Below, one piece after another: positions 33,867 to 45,332 of a stretch of 64,000 bases of DNA; within the stretch, counting starts at the first letter, position 1, and each line of letters starts with the position of its first letter. The stretch comes from Thereva unica (Eukaryota > Arthropoda > Insecta > Diptera > Therevidae), in contig OX465283.1 of the NCBI GenBank assembly GCA_949987705.1, positions 134,194,101 to 134,258,100 of the forward strand, in the 5' to 3' direction. The position numbers were made by a program, and so were the translations under genes. Below the pieces are notes generated by a model that saw only the letters and a list, made by a program, of their open reading frames with translations, was not told the DNA's origin and searched no databases.

Positions 33867-36800
33867 TGGAGTAAGTTGGGTTAGAAGCTCATCTACTTAG
33901 CCAAAAAAGTCAGGCCCATTGTGATCTCACTTTAAACCTGATGTTCAACTGTGCTTTCTTCGCTAACTCCTCTCGAGGATGTAATGAATTTTCTAAGCTA
34001 AGCTTTATCCGACTTTTACAGTTTCAGCAAAATATCGTAGGTCTCAACGTCTAAGCAGGCCGCATGTATGTATCGCTATCAGACAGTGTCCGATCAACAC
34101 TCTCACTAGGACTAAGGCCACAAGGTTTGTATCCTATACTCAAAACTAACTAACTATTCAATGGCTTATTTTTGTCTTTTATTCAGCCATTTATTATACT
34201 AATAATACATCGTATTCTTATGTCACTATTTTCAGTATTCTTTATTCAGAAAAAGATACCAAGATACCAATTGTCTCATTCATTGGCAATAGTCAACCAT
34301 TCGTGAGCAAGCGCGATCTGTATATTTTTTAAAAGCGAAAACCGACAAGTGGTTATTCACCACATTCACTAGGTCATTGATCGTGTGTCCAATGGCTTCG
34401 ATTAATTATAGTTCAGCTTTGATTTTAAATCAATATTATTTGGTAGTAAGATCTAGCACTAACACTTAGTAATTTTTAAAACAATGTGTACTTGGGCACG
34501 ATTTGAGCCTATCAACTCAGAATAAAACTAAAACTTTACTCGTGTAGTCGAAATTCCCTTTTTAATGGCACATAGTTTAAGTTTCTTGAAAAAAAAATCA
34601 TAGAAAGCGTTTTTGTGAAAATTTTATTTATAATTTGGCAAAAATTTAAATTTGTACTATATTACTACAACTCAATACTTATTTAAGCATACCCACTCTC
34701 CTACGACACATTCCCCAAAAACTAAGGTAAATAATTTCAAATAATTCCACACCTGCTATTATAAAACTGCGCATGATTGTCATAATATTTTAAGCCATGT
34801 CCAGGTTCTGTTTACACATATTTCAGCGATTTGTTGAGAGGCTTCTTCATAAGATAAATATGCAAATGGGAAGCTATCATCGTAACTTGCTGCTCCTATG
34901 AATGAATACGGTGTGCCCTCATGCCGTAGTAGATTCCATCCGAAAAATTTCGAATATTCACCTGACTGACTGACGGTGACTACCTTTCCTCAAAGCACGA
35001 CCGAGATACACAAGTGAGTAAATCTTTTCACAGGCAACCGCAAAATCCGTCGACGTCCGCCCAACACTTTCATATATTGTGCCAATGGAATGTGGATATC
35101 ATAAAACTTTTACGGTTACCATTGACATTGGCATGTTAATAAACAAGCCGTGATCTTGGCTCTTGAAAAGTGACTCACACCGCGCATAGTGAACCATACT
35201 TATACCTGTACTACCCTACCCACCTTTTGCCTACCAGCACACTACCGCTGGAATAATACTGCCGTGCCAATGCAGTTGAGGTACAAAAAGCAATCTGCCC
35301 CATTCATGTACGAGTTTTATAACACTTTCCGATCTAGACAATAGAAATAGACCAAGATATTTGCATATCTGTGTAATAGGGGCATGGAACATATTTCGCT
35401 TGCACTACATGACTATTTATGCAGAGAGCCAGAAGTGACACATGCAAAGCGTACCAGAGCCGCCAAAAAGAAATGCAGGTGAGGTGAAGACATGTGGATG
35501 TGGAACGAAGCGGGGCATCTTTGGACCTGGGTTACTGGTTTCGCCGATCGAGAGCAAAATGCCTTCGAAATTATTAAATGTGGATCGGTGATTTTTTAGC
35601 GATTTTATATATATAGCTACATACATATGTATGCTGCACACCGGATGTGTTCACTTGATTTCGCGTGCGGAACTCAAAAGTGCATCCCGTTGAGACTGGA
35701 AATTCCACTTCACCAAAAGAATTCGGAAAATAAAAAGTGGTCGCAATCTTGTCTTGCTGTTACCTGGCGGAGCCCTCACATCCAAAATGCAGACTGCAAG
35801 TGAAAACGTAATTATACTTGCCTTGAAAATTTATGTAAACCGTCGATTGAGCACCTGATGAGGAGCCAAAGCGGGACCTTTCATATGATTAGAGTAAGAC
35901 GAAGCCGGACCTTTAAACAACATCCAGCTCCAGTCGTCAACCCAGACCTCCCGGTCGGTGGTATCCAGGAAAGTCGCATTTACTTCCCAAGGTTCATGTT
36001 CACAAAGGTTGGCATATCTTAAAATCCAGTACCGACGCCTTAAGCGCTCCTCATTTTAAGGGTCAGCAGCCATTAGTGCCCAAAATCGTAAAAAGTGAAA
36101 TTGACGAAAATTTCCTCAGCACCTCGGCAACAGCGCAGCACTCTTGCTTTTAAGCCCACCATAATGACCCGCAGTTGAATGAAGACACACAATTGATAAT
36201 AACGGATGCGAGAAATCGTGGTCGTCCAATTTTCATCTTCCCAAGTTCTCAATTTCTTTTTCTATACGAGATCCCGGTTCGTCTTACCTTGCAGCGGGCC
36301 GACCAACACTGAACGAAGACCGATAGAAAATCGAAAGTTGAATTATCGATAAAGGTGTGCGCGGTCAGCCACAGTCTTGGGTATCTCAATGGCAGCGCGC
36401 ATATAGCGTTGATCGCGATCAATTTTTGCCGCGCCGATCATTACAGAATTAGTCGATCCGCGCACGCGGGATGCAGGTATACTTACTATTCGAGATTTAT
36501 TATAAACAAGCTTCGCCGTGCATCGCCGCGACTCAAGCGATTCCGTTAGTAGCGCCTTAAGCGAAACAACTTGCCCGTGCCACTATTTATACAATGTAAA
36601 TTGAGGCTTACGATTTTTGGCACGCCAGAGATCTTCTGCGCATGTGATGGTGGGAACTGAATCCGCTGATGAGCCGCTTTTGGTGCGCCATTAGGCCTAA
36701 GGCGAAACTTAATCGCCGATTATGAAAAGAAAAAATCTTTTTAATTCTGTTCTTCAAAACTGTTTCCACGGATGCGGCGAAGAAAAGCGTTTTTCTTTTT

Positions 36801-37601
36801 GGCGATTTCAATTAACGCAATTTAATTTCGAAAATTTAATTGACATCGAATATCGGAATTTTTATTATTATTTCGGTTTCTTTACGAAGAAATTTTGCGT
36901 ATTATAAAAATTTTAAGGGGAAAATTCTTGGGTATTCCTTAATTTTCGGTACGGTATTTTATACCAATTTGAATTCAACAAATTATAGCCGTAGAAATTT
37001 AAAAAAGTGCTTCTGTGGCAACATTCTTCTTTTAATTGAAGAAATTGAGTTTTGAACAAGATCGAAGATTGAATACTGTTCATAATTTTTGTGATTAATG
37101 AGTACATACGTGCGTAAATAATATGAGTCTGACATTCATTTTTACGGACCTGGAAAGGACCAGTATAGTATAGTAAAGAAGCTATCAGCCAGGTGACTTG
37201 GTCATTCAAGCTTTAAGGCCCCCATTCACAAACGGGCCGCCGAAGCAGGGATGAGGACTTGATGAGGGATGAGTTTACAGACCGTGGACTGCAGGTGGCG
37301 TATGATTCCCTCCATACTTCAGGTGAAAACGATAGTTTAGCATAGCACTTTATGACACCTTTTATCATTCAAGGCCTTAACGTGAATTTCAGACAGAATA
37401 CAGACATACATACCCACACACAAAGCTTTTTGTCTGTTTTCCTGAACTGACTCATCCAATTGGCGGTCGGTGAATGTGTGGTTATACTTGGCCTAAAGGG
37501 GAGAGATCTTCAGCCCACGGTCGGCGGCCTGTGGAAAGGGGACCTACCTCTGACATACGTAAGTAGCCTTACGAAATAACGGACTTGCGGACTTGTAGTA
37601 T
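33867..37601. other. Unassigned sequence
   Basis: No gene or element end recognised in 3.7 kb. A relatively GC-rich patch at about 36250-36700 has GCGC and CGATCG words and a TATTTATAC stretch near 36583, which could be a promoter, but there is no supported gene nearby. Confidence 0.3.
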
Positions 37602-38214
37602 GGGTGACTTCGTAAATGCCAAAAAACTGTGTCAGAAAACAGTATTGATGCAGTCAAGTCATAGTTCAGTAAAAGCTTAGACAAAGTTGTGCAGTTTTAA
37701 ATTTGACAATTATGAAGTGTGCCGTTTTTACTTTTTTACAAAATAGATAAAAAAGTTATTGTAAAGTTAATTTTAAAACATTTAATACCAAATATAGAAC
37801 CGCTAAATTTAATTAAAAAAACAGTGGGTGTGTATACTTATGTACGCACATTAGAAGTTATAAGTTAACACCATGAATAAAAACATCTCACGGCGATTTT
37901 CTAAGAAACCCCCAGCCGCAAATGCAATTGAGTGCTGACCAAGCGTCTGCACTTGAAACAAACATTTCACTAGAACTTAGACCATAAGATCTTATAAGAA
38001 AGATTCAATTACAATAAGTAAGATTTAATAAGAATTTTGATTAAAATATTTGCCTAAGAAATAAATTTGTTAAGGAAGAAATGTCAGTTAGTAGTTGCAG
38101 TCGAGAATTAAAGACGTAAAATAAATTTTAAAGTTTAACTCAAAAAAAGCGTTTTAATTTTCTTAACTTATACAATGATTACAATAGAGTTTCATACTGA
38201 GGACATTAACCTAT

Positions 38215-38330
38215 CAGCCAAATACAGCATCAATGGTCGTGCCGTGTCGTGTTTTTGAAACCAATGGATCATTATTCATGATTAGATTTACATGATCTTG
38301 AAGAAAGTTAATAGGTGGACCCGAATCTTC
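38215..38330 (-). pseudogene. Endonuclease-like fragment of a retroelement
   Basis: The minus strand encodes NDPLVSKTRHGTTIDAVFG. This resembles a stretch near the catalytic end of endonuclease/exonuclease/phosphatase domains in insect retroelement proteins (T-T-I-D-x-V-F). It is short. The adjoining RT-like piece lies on the other strand. Confidence 0.4.
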
Positions 38331-38345
38331 GCCTCTGCCAAGATT

Positions 38346-38445
38346 CTCCAAAATTGAATCTGGAGTTCCCAAAGGCTCCATTCTAGGCCCCAAGCTTTTC
38401 AATATATTTATACACAACTTCCCCATAAAATTCCCCTCCTTAACG
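38346..38445 (+). pseudogene. Reverse transcriptase fragment (GVPKGS motif)
   Basis: The plus strand encodes IESGVPKGSILGPKLFNIFI, the strongly conserved RT block that precedes the catalytic FADD box in Jockey/CR1-type elements. Nothing on either side extends it. Confidence 0.65.
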
Positions 38446-38732
38446 CATTTGTTGTAAGCAAATATTATACATAAAAAGTTTGTTCATACTGAAGTCCTTC
38501 ATTCAAAAAGAAACCAATCCACAAAAGTATTTTATGTATTTGTAGGTGTAAAAGACACTTATGGAAGAAAGATATAAAAAATGTGAAAACGATAATTTTC
38601 GTAAAATATGCGATCGTTTTAATGTGGCACAAGGAACAGCACACAAAATTTTTGTAAAATTTGTAAAACTAATCACTTTGCATCATAGCTATTCATGATG
38701 CCGAAATTCCCATTTCAATGCAAAGATTTGAC

Positions 38733-39201
38733 GTTTTTTTTTTTTTTATGTGAAAGACTAGAGTCACAGGAAACGCCCTTTATACTGTGTCGACAATCTA
38801 TTTTCTTCATATAGAGTGAAATGTCGAACAGCAGCTCTAGTCGGGGAAGAAAGGAACTGTCACAACCTACCCGCGATATTTTTTCCACCTACTTCCCACC
38901 ATTACTGTCGCGACTTTGACATCGGGGCATCGAGAAACAACTCGCTGGAGTGTTATGCCTCCTGAAACGAGTTGAATCTCATCAACCAACCGATGACATG
39001 CGCTTTTTGGTGGAGCGGGGAAGGGCTAAGGAAGGCTATGACAGGAGGGATCAGGAATGTAAAGAGGGAAGAAGAAAGAAGGAAAGTTATGTGGGTGGGA
39101 AAGTGGAAGAGGCGAAGGTCCGTGGGACTGGCCGGGATTCGAACCCGGGACCTCTGGGATAGTAGCCAGGCGCCTTACTTCCTAGGCTAGCGAGGCCCCC
39201 C
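38733..39201 (-). mobile_element. tRNA-headed SINE, copy 4 (full length)
   Basis: The head at 39201 reads GGGGGCCTCGCTAGCCTAGG with a B box GGTTCGAATCCC. The A-tail lies at 38747-38733. The body is almost identical to copy 3, so these two are the youngest pair in the window. Confidence 0.9.
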
Positions 39202-39618
39202 ATAGTTTACGTTCGTTTACGATGCAATTATGAACACAGTGCTTTAAAACTGTGACATTTATGAAGTCTTGACTTAAACCGACTGCTTAAATTTTACATT
39301 TACGAAGTCACCCTATGAAGGTTAACACCTGAGCTTATTACATTCCCATAAAAAAATTAGATAAAATTTACTTATCTTGCGCGCGGACTCCTTTGCTCAA
39401 CTCAGAATGTTTACCAGAAATGAAAGTCACCATACATGACTTTTCACGTCCGATATTCAAGGAGCAAAATTAAACAAAGAAACTGCATTGGCCGCTTTTC
39501 TCGATATCGATTGAAGTTTTACATGCTTTGATATTACGGCAAAGCAAATATAAGATTTATGTAGACACTGTCGCGGCTAGGTCGAACTCATGTTAAGAAC
39601 TGACAGATAATGTCCACT

Positions 39619-39824
39619 CACGGTATAAAGAAACAGAAGGTAATGTAAAAGAGACGACAGCTTCGAATACCGTAGAAAGTGGGCGCCTGGTGACGTCAAC
39701 TCTAATGCAGAAACAACAACAACTGCTGCGATTTTATATGGGAAGTGTCCCCCACGTGACGTCAGCACTAAAATACCGTATACGGTATACAGTCTTTTAC
39801 ATTACCTTGTTTCTGTATACCGTG
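39619..39824. mobile_element. MITE with CACGGTATA ends, copy L (206 bp)
   Basis: The ends are CACGGTATAAAGAAACAG and, inverted, CACGGTATACAGAAACAA, followed by GGTAATGTAAAAG on both sides. The flanking 9-mers are ATGTCCACT and ATGGCCACT, one mismatch. The interior has TGACGTCA at 39691 and CACGTGACGTCA at 39753-39764. A 9-bp duplication is typical of Mutator-like elements, but the superfamily is not proven. Confidence 0.85.
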
Positions 39825-39832
39825 ATGGCCAC

Positions 39833-39900
39833 TCATTATAAGAGGTCTCTGAAGGGACCTATAGCAAAGGGATGCCCGCAGGGAGGTGTTATATCTCCTA
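39833..39900 (+). pseudogene. Reverse transcriptase fragment (GCPQGG motif)
   Basis: The spacer between the two MITE copies encodes KGPIAKGCPQGGVISPSL, the RT block G-C-P-Q-G-x-V-x-S-P of R1/Jockey-type elements. It is all that remains. Confidence 0.6.
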
Positions 39901-39904
39901 GCCT

Positions 39905-40084
39905 CACGGTATTCAGAAACAAGGTAATGTAAAAGACTGTATACCGTATACGGTATTTTAGTGCTGATGTCACGGTGGGGACACTTCCCATATAAAATCG
40001 AATCTGACGTCACCAGGCACCCATTTTTTACGGTATTCGAAGCTGCCATCGCTTTTACATTACCTTCGTTTTCTGTATACCGTG
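39905..40084. mobile_element. MITE with CACGGTATA ends, copy R (180 bp, inverted)
   Basis: Same family as the copy at 39619-39824, in opposite orientation and lacking ~26 bp of its interior. It is flanked by an exact 9-bp direct repeat TCCTAGCCT (39896-39904 and 40085-40093). Confidence 0.9.
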
Positions 40085-40342
40085 TCCTAGCCTGATGAAC
40101 GTCAAGCTAGCGGCGGTTGCACTGAAAAGCGGCAAAGTTAAAACTCAACTCTATTTAAAAATAAAAAGCTAATGTCCCTCATTTAAATTATTTGTTTTAT
40201 GTATCTATATGTGTGAGGAAGATTGTGTAAAAATTTCAGGATAGTTCCATGGTTCTGAAGGAAATAGGATTAAAATCCAGCCAGCGTTTTTGAGCTTAAC
40301 CCTTAACCTGGTAAGCTATTTTAGTAACTTAACCTGGCAGAG

Positions 40343-40359
40343 TGTGTCCAATGGACACA
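40343..40359. repeat. Subterminal palindrome of the piggyBac element, copy 1
   Basis: TGTGTCCAATGGACACA, 43 bp from the left end. Identical copies lie at 41721-41737 and 41912-41928. Such words often bind transposase. Confidence 0.8.
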
Positions 40360-40571
40360 TATGGAAAAATATTATCCATTTCAATAGTTAAACACAAATT
40401 AGGTAATAACATAAATTATATATTATTTTTCTTATCAACTAAGAATACTAATTAAACAAAAAAAAACGTATATTCAATTTTTACTGGACACATGTAACAT
40501 CGTTTTTTCGCTTAACTCTACTGGAGGCACCCGATACTTGTTCATTTCCATCTATTTCAGCCAATATTTTT

Positions 40572-41590
40572 CTATCCCATAGAATATGTGGAAAAAATAA
40601 TCCTTGTGCAATTTACTCCAGAAAAGAAAGCCGAGAAATATGGCGGATGATATTTTATTTTTCCAAACAATGTAAAATGCAATGCCAGCTGTATCCAAGT
40701 ATTACAAAAATATGTTATAAGGGCCATCGACAGTTTTCCTCTTTGTGTTATAAACATGAATCGAAGGTATCCATTCTGCCTGTGGTGGAATTGTAATATT
40801 TCAGGCTTATTTTGATTTGCAGCATCATCTTGGCTTGTATGGTTCATAGAAGATAGCAGAATTACTGCTGTAGAGTTTTGAGGCACATAAGACACCAGAA
40901 TATACATTTTAGTGAACCCAAACAAACTAGAGTCCTTTTTTCTAATCTTTGAAAGTGTAAACTGCTGTGGCACGCACGTTTCATTCTTCCTCATTGTACC
41001 AACCATCGTAAGGCCATTGACAAAAAAATTTTGTGTCAGGTGCATGCTTGTAAAAAAGTTGTCGAAAGTTACATTTCTATTTGTCCTTTCATAGGGTTGG
41101 CAAAACTTTTCCACAACTTGTATGTCAAGATTGACAGCCGACAGCTTTCCATGCCATACTTGTTAGCTTTTGATGGAATATATTGTTTGAAGGGACATTG
41201 GCCTCTAAACAGAACTAGTTGTTCATCAACTGTTATATTTTCACGTGGGACGTAAATTTTTTTTAAATTTATAACTAGTTTCTGCCAAAAATCTCTAATG
41301 GGAGACAATTTTTTCGGAGATCGACGATAGTTTGTTGTAGCTCTGTCATCAAAACGTAATTTTTTTATATATTTTGAAATCGCCACATTCCACATGGTTG
41401 CTTTGTATATAGTTGAACCATAAAATGTATGCCACATTCTGTCAACTGCTACGTGGCGATGATCCTTTTCATATCCACTTACTATATTCGGATAAATGCT
41501 CTAAGCTCCAAGATATCGGTCGGTTTCCAAGCTTTGTTTTGTGCATTTATAACTCGATACACTTCCAATAAATTTTGCAATAATTCCATA
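40572..41590 (-). pseudogene. piggyBac-like transposase, broken
   Basis: The minus strand encodes a DDE transposase of the piggyBac family. The part at 41437-41069 contains RFDDRATTNYR, LSPIRDFW and VDEQLVLFRGQCPFKQYIPS, with the first catalytic Asp. A frameshift near 41100 leads to 41114-40572, with VTFDNFFTSMHL (second Asp) and VGTMRKN. Near 40800 the stretch where the third Asp is expected reads differently, and I cannot find the Asp. Upstream of 41437 the frame continues to about 41590 with shifts and stops. The N-terminal third and the C-terminal Cys-rich domain are absent. It is not functional. Confidence 0.9.
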
Positions 41591-41720
41591 ATATTTTTTT
41601 AAGGCCCCCCCCCCCTCCCCCTAGGTCCATTTCAAACCAGTGTTTGCTAAACGTCAAATTTTCTTCAGAAAAAGCAAAAAAAAACCAATCAAATTGCATA
41701 ATTTTGCCTAAAGGCTCTTA

Positions 41721-41928
41721 TGTGTCCAATGGACACATTCTATCAGTTTGTGTTACATTTTTAGAAAATTTAAAAAAAAAAGTTCACAAATATTTTTTAT
41801 TTTACAACAACTTACAAATTTACGTAAGCAATACTATGATAATAAAATACAAAAAAGGCCATAAGTATTCTTTGTTCCAAAAAATAAATTTAACGAATTT
41901 TAATTTTGGAATGTGTCCAATGGACACA
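41721..41928. repeat. Subterminal palindromes of the piggyBac element, copies 2 and 3
   Basis: TGTGTCCAATGGACACA at 41721-41737 and 41912-41928. The last ends 16 bp from the right end. Confidence 0.8.
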
Positions 41929-42225
41929 CCTTACAGGGTAAGGGTTAATTACAAAGTCACGGCCCTTTTCAGTGCAACTGCCGCTTGCTTCGCCGCTAGC
42001 TTGACGTTCATCTAGCCTGTGGTGTCATGAAAAGGGCTCTTAAAGCTACTCGCCCTTATTCGCCCGTGTTTAAATAAATGATGTTGTCTTCGTTGGTAAC
42101 TGTTGAGGCACGATGCAAGCACTTGGCTGGGCTTCCAGATAATGTAGTAGTTTAATTCATTGAGCTTATTCTGGGCTTACCTTAAAATGCAACAGGGTTG
42201 ATTCGTATTGGGTGCGAGTTTCTCC

Positions 42226-42285
42226 AAGCCAAAGACTTGTGTGGGTGCCGGGACTCGGAGCAAATGCTTCGGGGTTAGAAGAACT
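42226..42285 (+). pseudogene. Possible RNase H-like fragment
   Basis: The plus strand reads QRLVWVPGLGANASG, similar to the WVPGHSG block of retroelement RNase H. Very short. Confidence 0.3.
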
Positions 42286-42534
42286 GTAGGTCTGCTTTTT
42301 GAATTAATGCCATATCGCGTAATTCTAAGCTAACTGGACATAATTAGAAGTATTACAATTAATGACATAACAAAGAAGTGAATAATCTGTTTGGCAAAGA
42401 ATAATGGCAGAATTATAGACACTTCTCAATACAGGTAACTTTTTAATTCAAGGTAGTCAAGAAAGCTACGCTCGACCTATTATACTCTTAGTAGCCTATT
42501 TAGTTCAGATTTTCAGATAAGATGGCAGCAGTTC

Positions 42535-42870
42535 AGCAGTTTGCCTTAGCCAATTTGTCACTTAGCCCTGTTTGCTCAGTTGCGCCGAACATAGAGACCC
42601 TATACCTTGCTATTGGAGGACAGTTACAGAGAACATGAAGGGTGGACGTGTCTTCCGCCCTTGCTATTTTCTATAGGCCTAATTTGGGACACAGGGTACA
42701 GTGACTAAGCCATATAGTGGGCTTTCACTTTGTCTAGTGCATGCTTATAATGCTCTGACAGCGTTACGAGGCAGTGAAAGAATAGAGCAGATGTGGACCT
42801 TCGGGGCATTTCTAGGGCCCGATCCGATTCCGAGCTAATAAAAATAATAGCAGAATATTGTCTGGGCAAA
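42535..42870 (-). pseudogene. R1/LOA-like ORF2 C-terminal fragment
   Basis: The minus strand reads from an SSESDRALEMP-type segment through KVKAH, then (in another frame) TSTLHVLCNCPPIARYR, the H-x-L-C-x-C-P-x-x-x-x-x-R block after the RNase H domain of R1/LOA/I-type proteins. Stops interrupt it. No RT is nearby on this strand. Confidence 0.55.
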
Positions 42871-44939
42871 GTGCGTTAGTATTGGCCTTTCTTAAGTTTT
42901 CTTAACGAACACATTTTCTTGACCGACAGTATCGAGGGTGGTCCCGGAATTTCCTACTTGTCCAAAGGCTTTCGGCTTGGTGCAACATAAGATCTAACCA
43001 TACGAACCAACCCTGTCATTTTTTACGAGGAAGTGGTCTAACAATAGGGAAAGTGTGACTGAGTTTAAGGTCCAAACCAAAGATAGGAGACACTGTGCGG
43101 GGGAACGGACACAGATTATTCTGTTTAAGCTCATCAACCCACCAGCCACCGTCATCAACGCGACCCTGAAAAGTTATCATCAGAGTCGGAGCAGTTTGGC
43201 TTACGGATCAGTAGCCTACCGTCTATACTTTCTTTGTGAGAAAGATGACTTTGTTGAAGCTCGATACCTGCTTTTTTGTTTTACGAGGGAGTGGTGAGAG
43301 TCTTACATCGGTCTAGCAGCAGCAGCATGCCTACGACAGGACATACAACAGGGGGTGCACACCTAGATAGAGTCAGACTCCTACTATTTAAATTTGCTTT
43401 TGAATCCAGGAAAAACACTACATGTATACGGAAATTAAATAATTACCAAAAAGGGAAATCACTGAGAATTTTCAAAAGAGGGAACAAAAATAGGTAGAAG
43501 GAGAAAAACAAGTTTTCGAAAAAAAGGATATGGGAGGAGTTTGTTGGATGTTTAGAAAGAAATCATTGAGAAAGAAATCCTTGGTTTTTTATTCAGTGTT
43601 TGTAAAATTTGAGTGTTTAATTAGCCTGAAAAAAAGGAAAGTTCCGGATATCACTTCAACAGGATCATATCCCACGGGATCGAAAAGTCGGGTTTGGAGA
43701 GTAGGAAGGAGTGAGGTCGAAGCTGTAAACCCCCCACTCACCTGGATGAACCAGCTGCAACCGAACAAAACAGCAGGACAGTTGTAATCCTGCCAACAAT
43801 CACCTTTGGGCACCTGCAGGAATCAAGTTCATCTATAGGAACATTAACATATGTACATACCTCAGTATGACCAAAAGCTCAGACGTGTGAATATTACCTA
43901 TCTGTAATAAATAACTAAGGAACCGAATCCCAGGTATGTGGCATTTAAAAGTATTAGTGCTTGGTAAAAAATTTAAAAGCTGGAAGTGGTTAGATAATCA
44001 TTCGTTCAGTCATAATGTATTTTGCCTGTGTAAAAAAATAGGCCAGCAATTCCCACGAGCCAATGGTTAGTTCTCTGCCATCAACATCTAGTTTTCTACG
44101 AAAAGCTGGCCAGGGTTTTTATGAGAATCTTGCCAACTTTCGGCTAGAAGTCGGATAGTTTTTTGAAAGTAATTGGCTAGTTTTCTATTAGGAGCTGGCT
44201 AGCTTGTGGCGAGCTTATGGCCAGTTTACGAAGAGGAGCTTGTCAGTTTTTGACTAGACTTTCACTTGCAAAAGCTAGCGTTACTTAATCAAACAAGGCC
44301 CTCACTAGTTTTCCTCACCACTTATTGGTTAGAGATAGGGAAAAACTAACCAATTACCAGTGGATTACTAGAGAAAATTTTTACTGGATGTCTCTTCGCA
44401 CCAAAAATACGATTCACACGGGTAACTCAGGCCACGGATCACACCGCTATACGGGCCGGACCGGATTGCCTATTGTCCGAGTCCCGAGTCAAGCAAACCA
44501 ACAACAACAACTTGATCCAAAAAAGATTTGGATCAAAATCTGTGATACAAAAATAGCTTGTGTAACAACCATATCCAAGACACATCTCATTGGAAAATCC
44601 AGAGCTTTTATAATTTTGTTCTGTTTTCTTTAATTTTAAGGGTTGGTAGCTCTGCAAAATTTCATAAATTTATTTGGAAAAATGATTGAAAGTTACCTTT
44701 TGTTAATTTTGGAAGTCAATTAAACATTTTTATCAATTCTTTTTAAATCAGAAATATTTTTAATAAGTTTTAGAGACTGATATAAATTGCGACAGAACAT
44801 ATCAAAAATCAGAACTACAACTGTAAAAAACTAAATTTCTTCCATGATCCAAGTCCGTACTTTTATGCTCGGCTGATCTGATCTGGATCACACTGTAAAA
44901 ATAACGCGGCTAATATTGTTACTATAATTTTTAACCATA
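42871..44939. other. Unassigned sequence
   Basis: Nothing recognised apart from the imperfect repeats at 44062-44255. Short open frames (43055, 43276, 43530, 44325) have no known motif. Confidence 0.3.
44062..44255. repeat. Imperfect short tandem repeats
   Basis: Variants of GAGCTGGCTAGTTTTCTA recur about every 26-33 bp (e.g. 44102, 44189, 44237). Heavily diverged. Confidence 0.45.
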
Positions 44940-45026
44940 CACCGAACACTATTTCAAATATCATCATCTCCAGATTTTGAGTAAAATTTGATACCCTCCC
45001 CCGCATTGTTTCTGGATCCGCCCCTG
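44940..45026 (-). mobile_element. Terminal piece of a hAT-like element
   Basis: Read inward from 45026 on the minus strand the sequence is CAGGGGCGGATCCAGAAAC, a well-known type of hAT terminal repeat in insects. I found no partner end. Confidence 0.45.
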
Positions 45027-45332
45027 CTTCTCATACATCAAACCGACGACTGGATTATCGTGCAGCTTATTTTTTGGCCATTTAAATCTTTTGGTCAAGT
45101 TTGGTTGCTGTTATTTATTTAGTTAACTACAAATAGCCTACGGCTAATACATATATACAGATATATTTATAACATACACAGCCATTCTTATAACTATTAT
45201 AAATTTTTACACTTACATATAAAATTAAATATTCCTAACAAGTACCTACATATAATATAAATTTAACAGTCTTTTGTAGTTATAGCACCGTATCACATTA
45301 CAATTATTAAAACAGTCTTCATACTTTAACAT

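Larger units (their letters stand above)
37602..39313. mobile_element. Candidate DNA element with GGGTGACTTCGTAAATG ends
   Basis: GGGTGACTTCGTAAATG at 37602-37618 is repeated in inverted form at 39297-39313, with TA near or at both ends. Between them lie RT-like and endonuclease-like fragments and a full SINE, so this would be an old element filled with later insertions. The flanking duplication is only TA, so the pairing needs another copy for proof. Confidence 0.5.
40300..41944. mobile_element. piggyBac-like transposon, 1.65 kb
   Basis: It starts with CCCTTAACCTGGTAAG, ends with the inverted CCCTTACCCTGTAAGG, and is flanked by TTAA at 40296-40299 and 41945-41948. This is the standard piggyBac layout and target. 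A broken transposase lies inside on the minus strand. Three copies of TGTGTCCAATGGACACA sit near the ends. Confidence 0.95.
40094..42012. mobile_element. Inverted-repeat element hosting a piggyBac insertion
   Basis: The ends GATGAACGTCAAGCTAGCGG are identical and inverted over 20 bp, and GTTGCACTGAAAAG follows inside both ends. The left copy lacks ~12 bp between these blocks. Both sides are flanked by TAGCCT (40088-40093 and 42013-42018). Without the piggyBac insertion it would be about 270 bp and noncoding. Confidence 0.8.

Noticed and set aside
36250..36700. Promoter of a host gene
   Set aside because: GC-richer with a TATA-like word, but no supported exon follows in either direction.
37210..37560. 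MITE with GGCCCCCATTC ends
   Set aside because: The apparent inverted words are short and do not align beyond a few bases.
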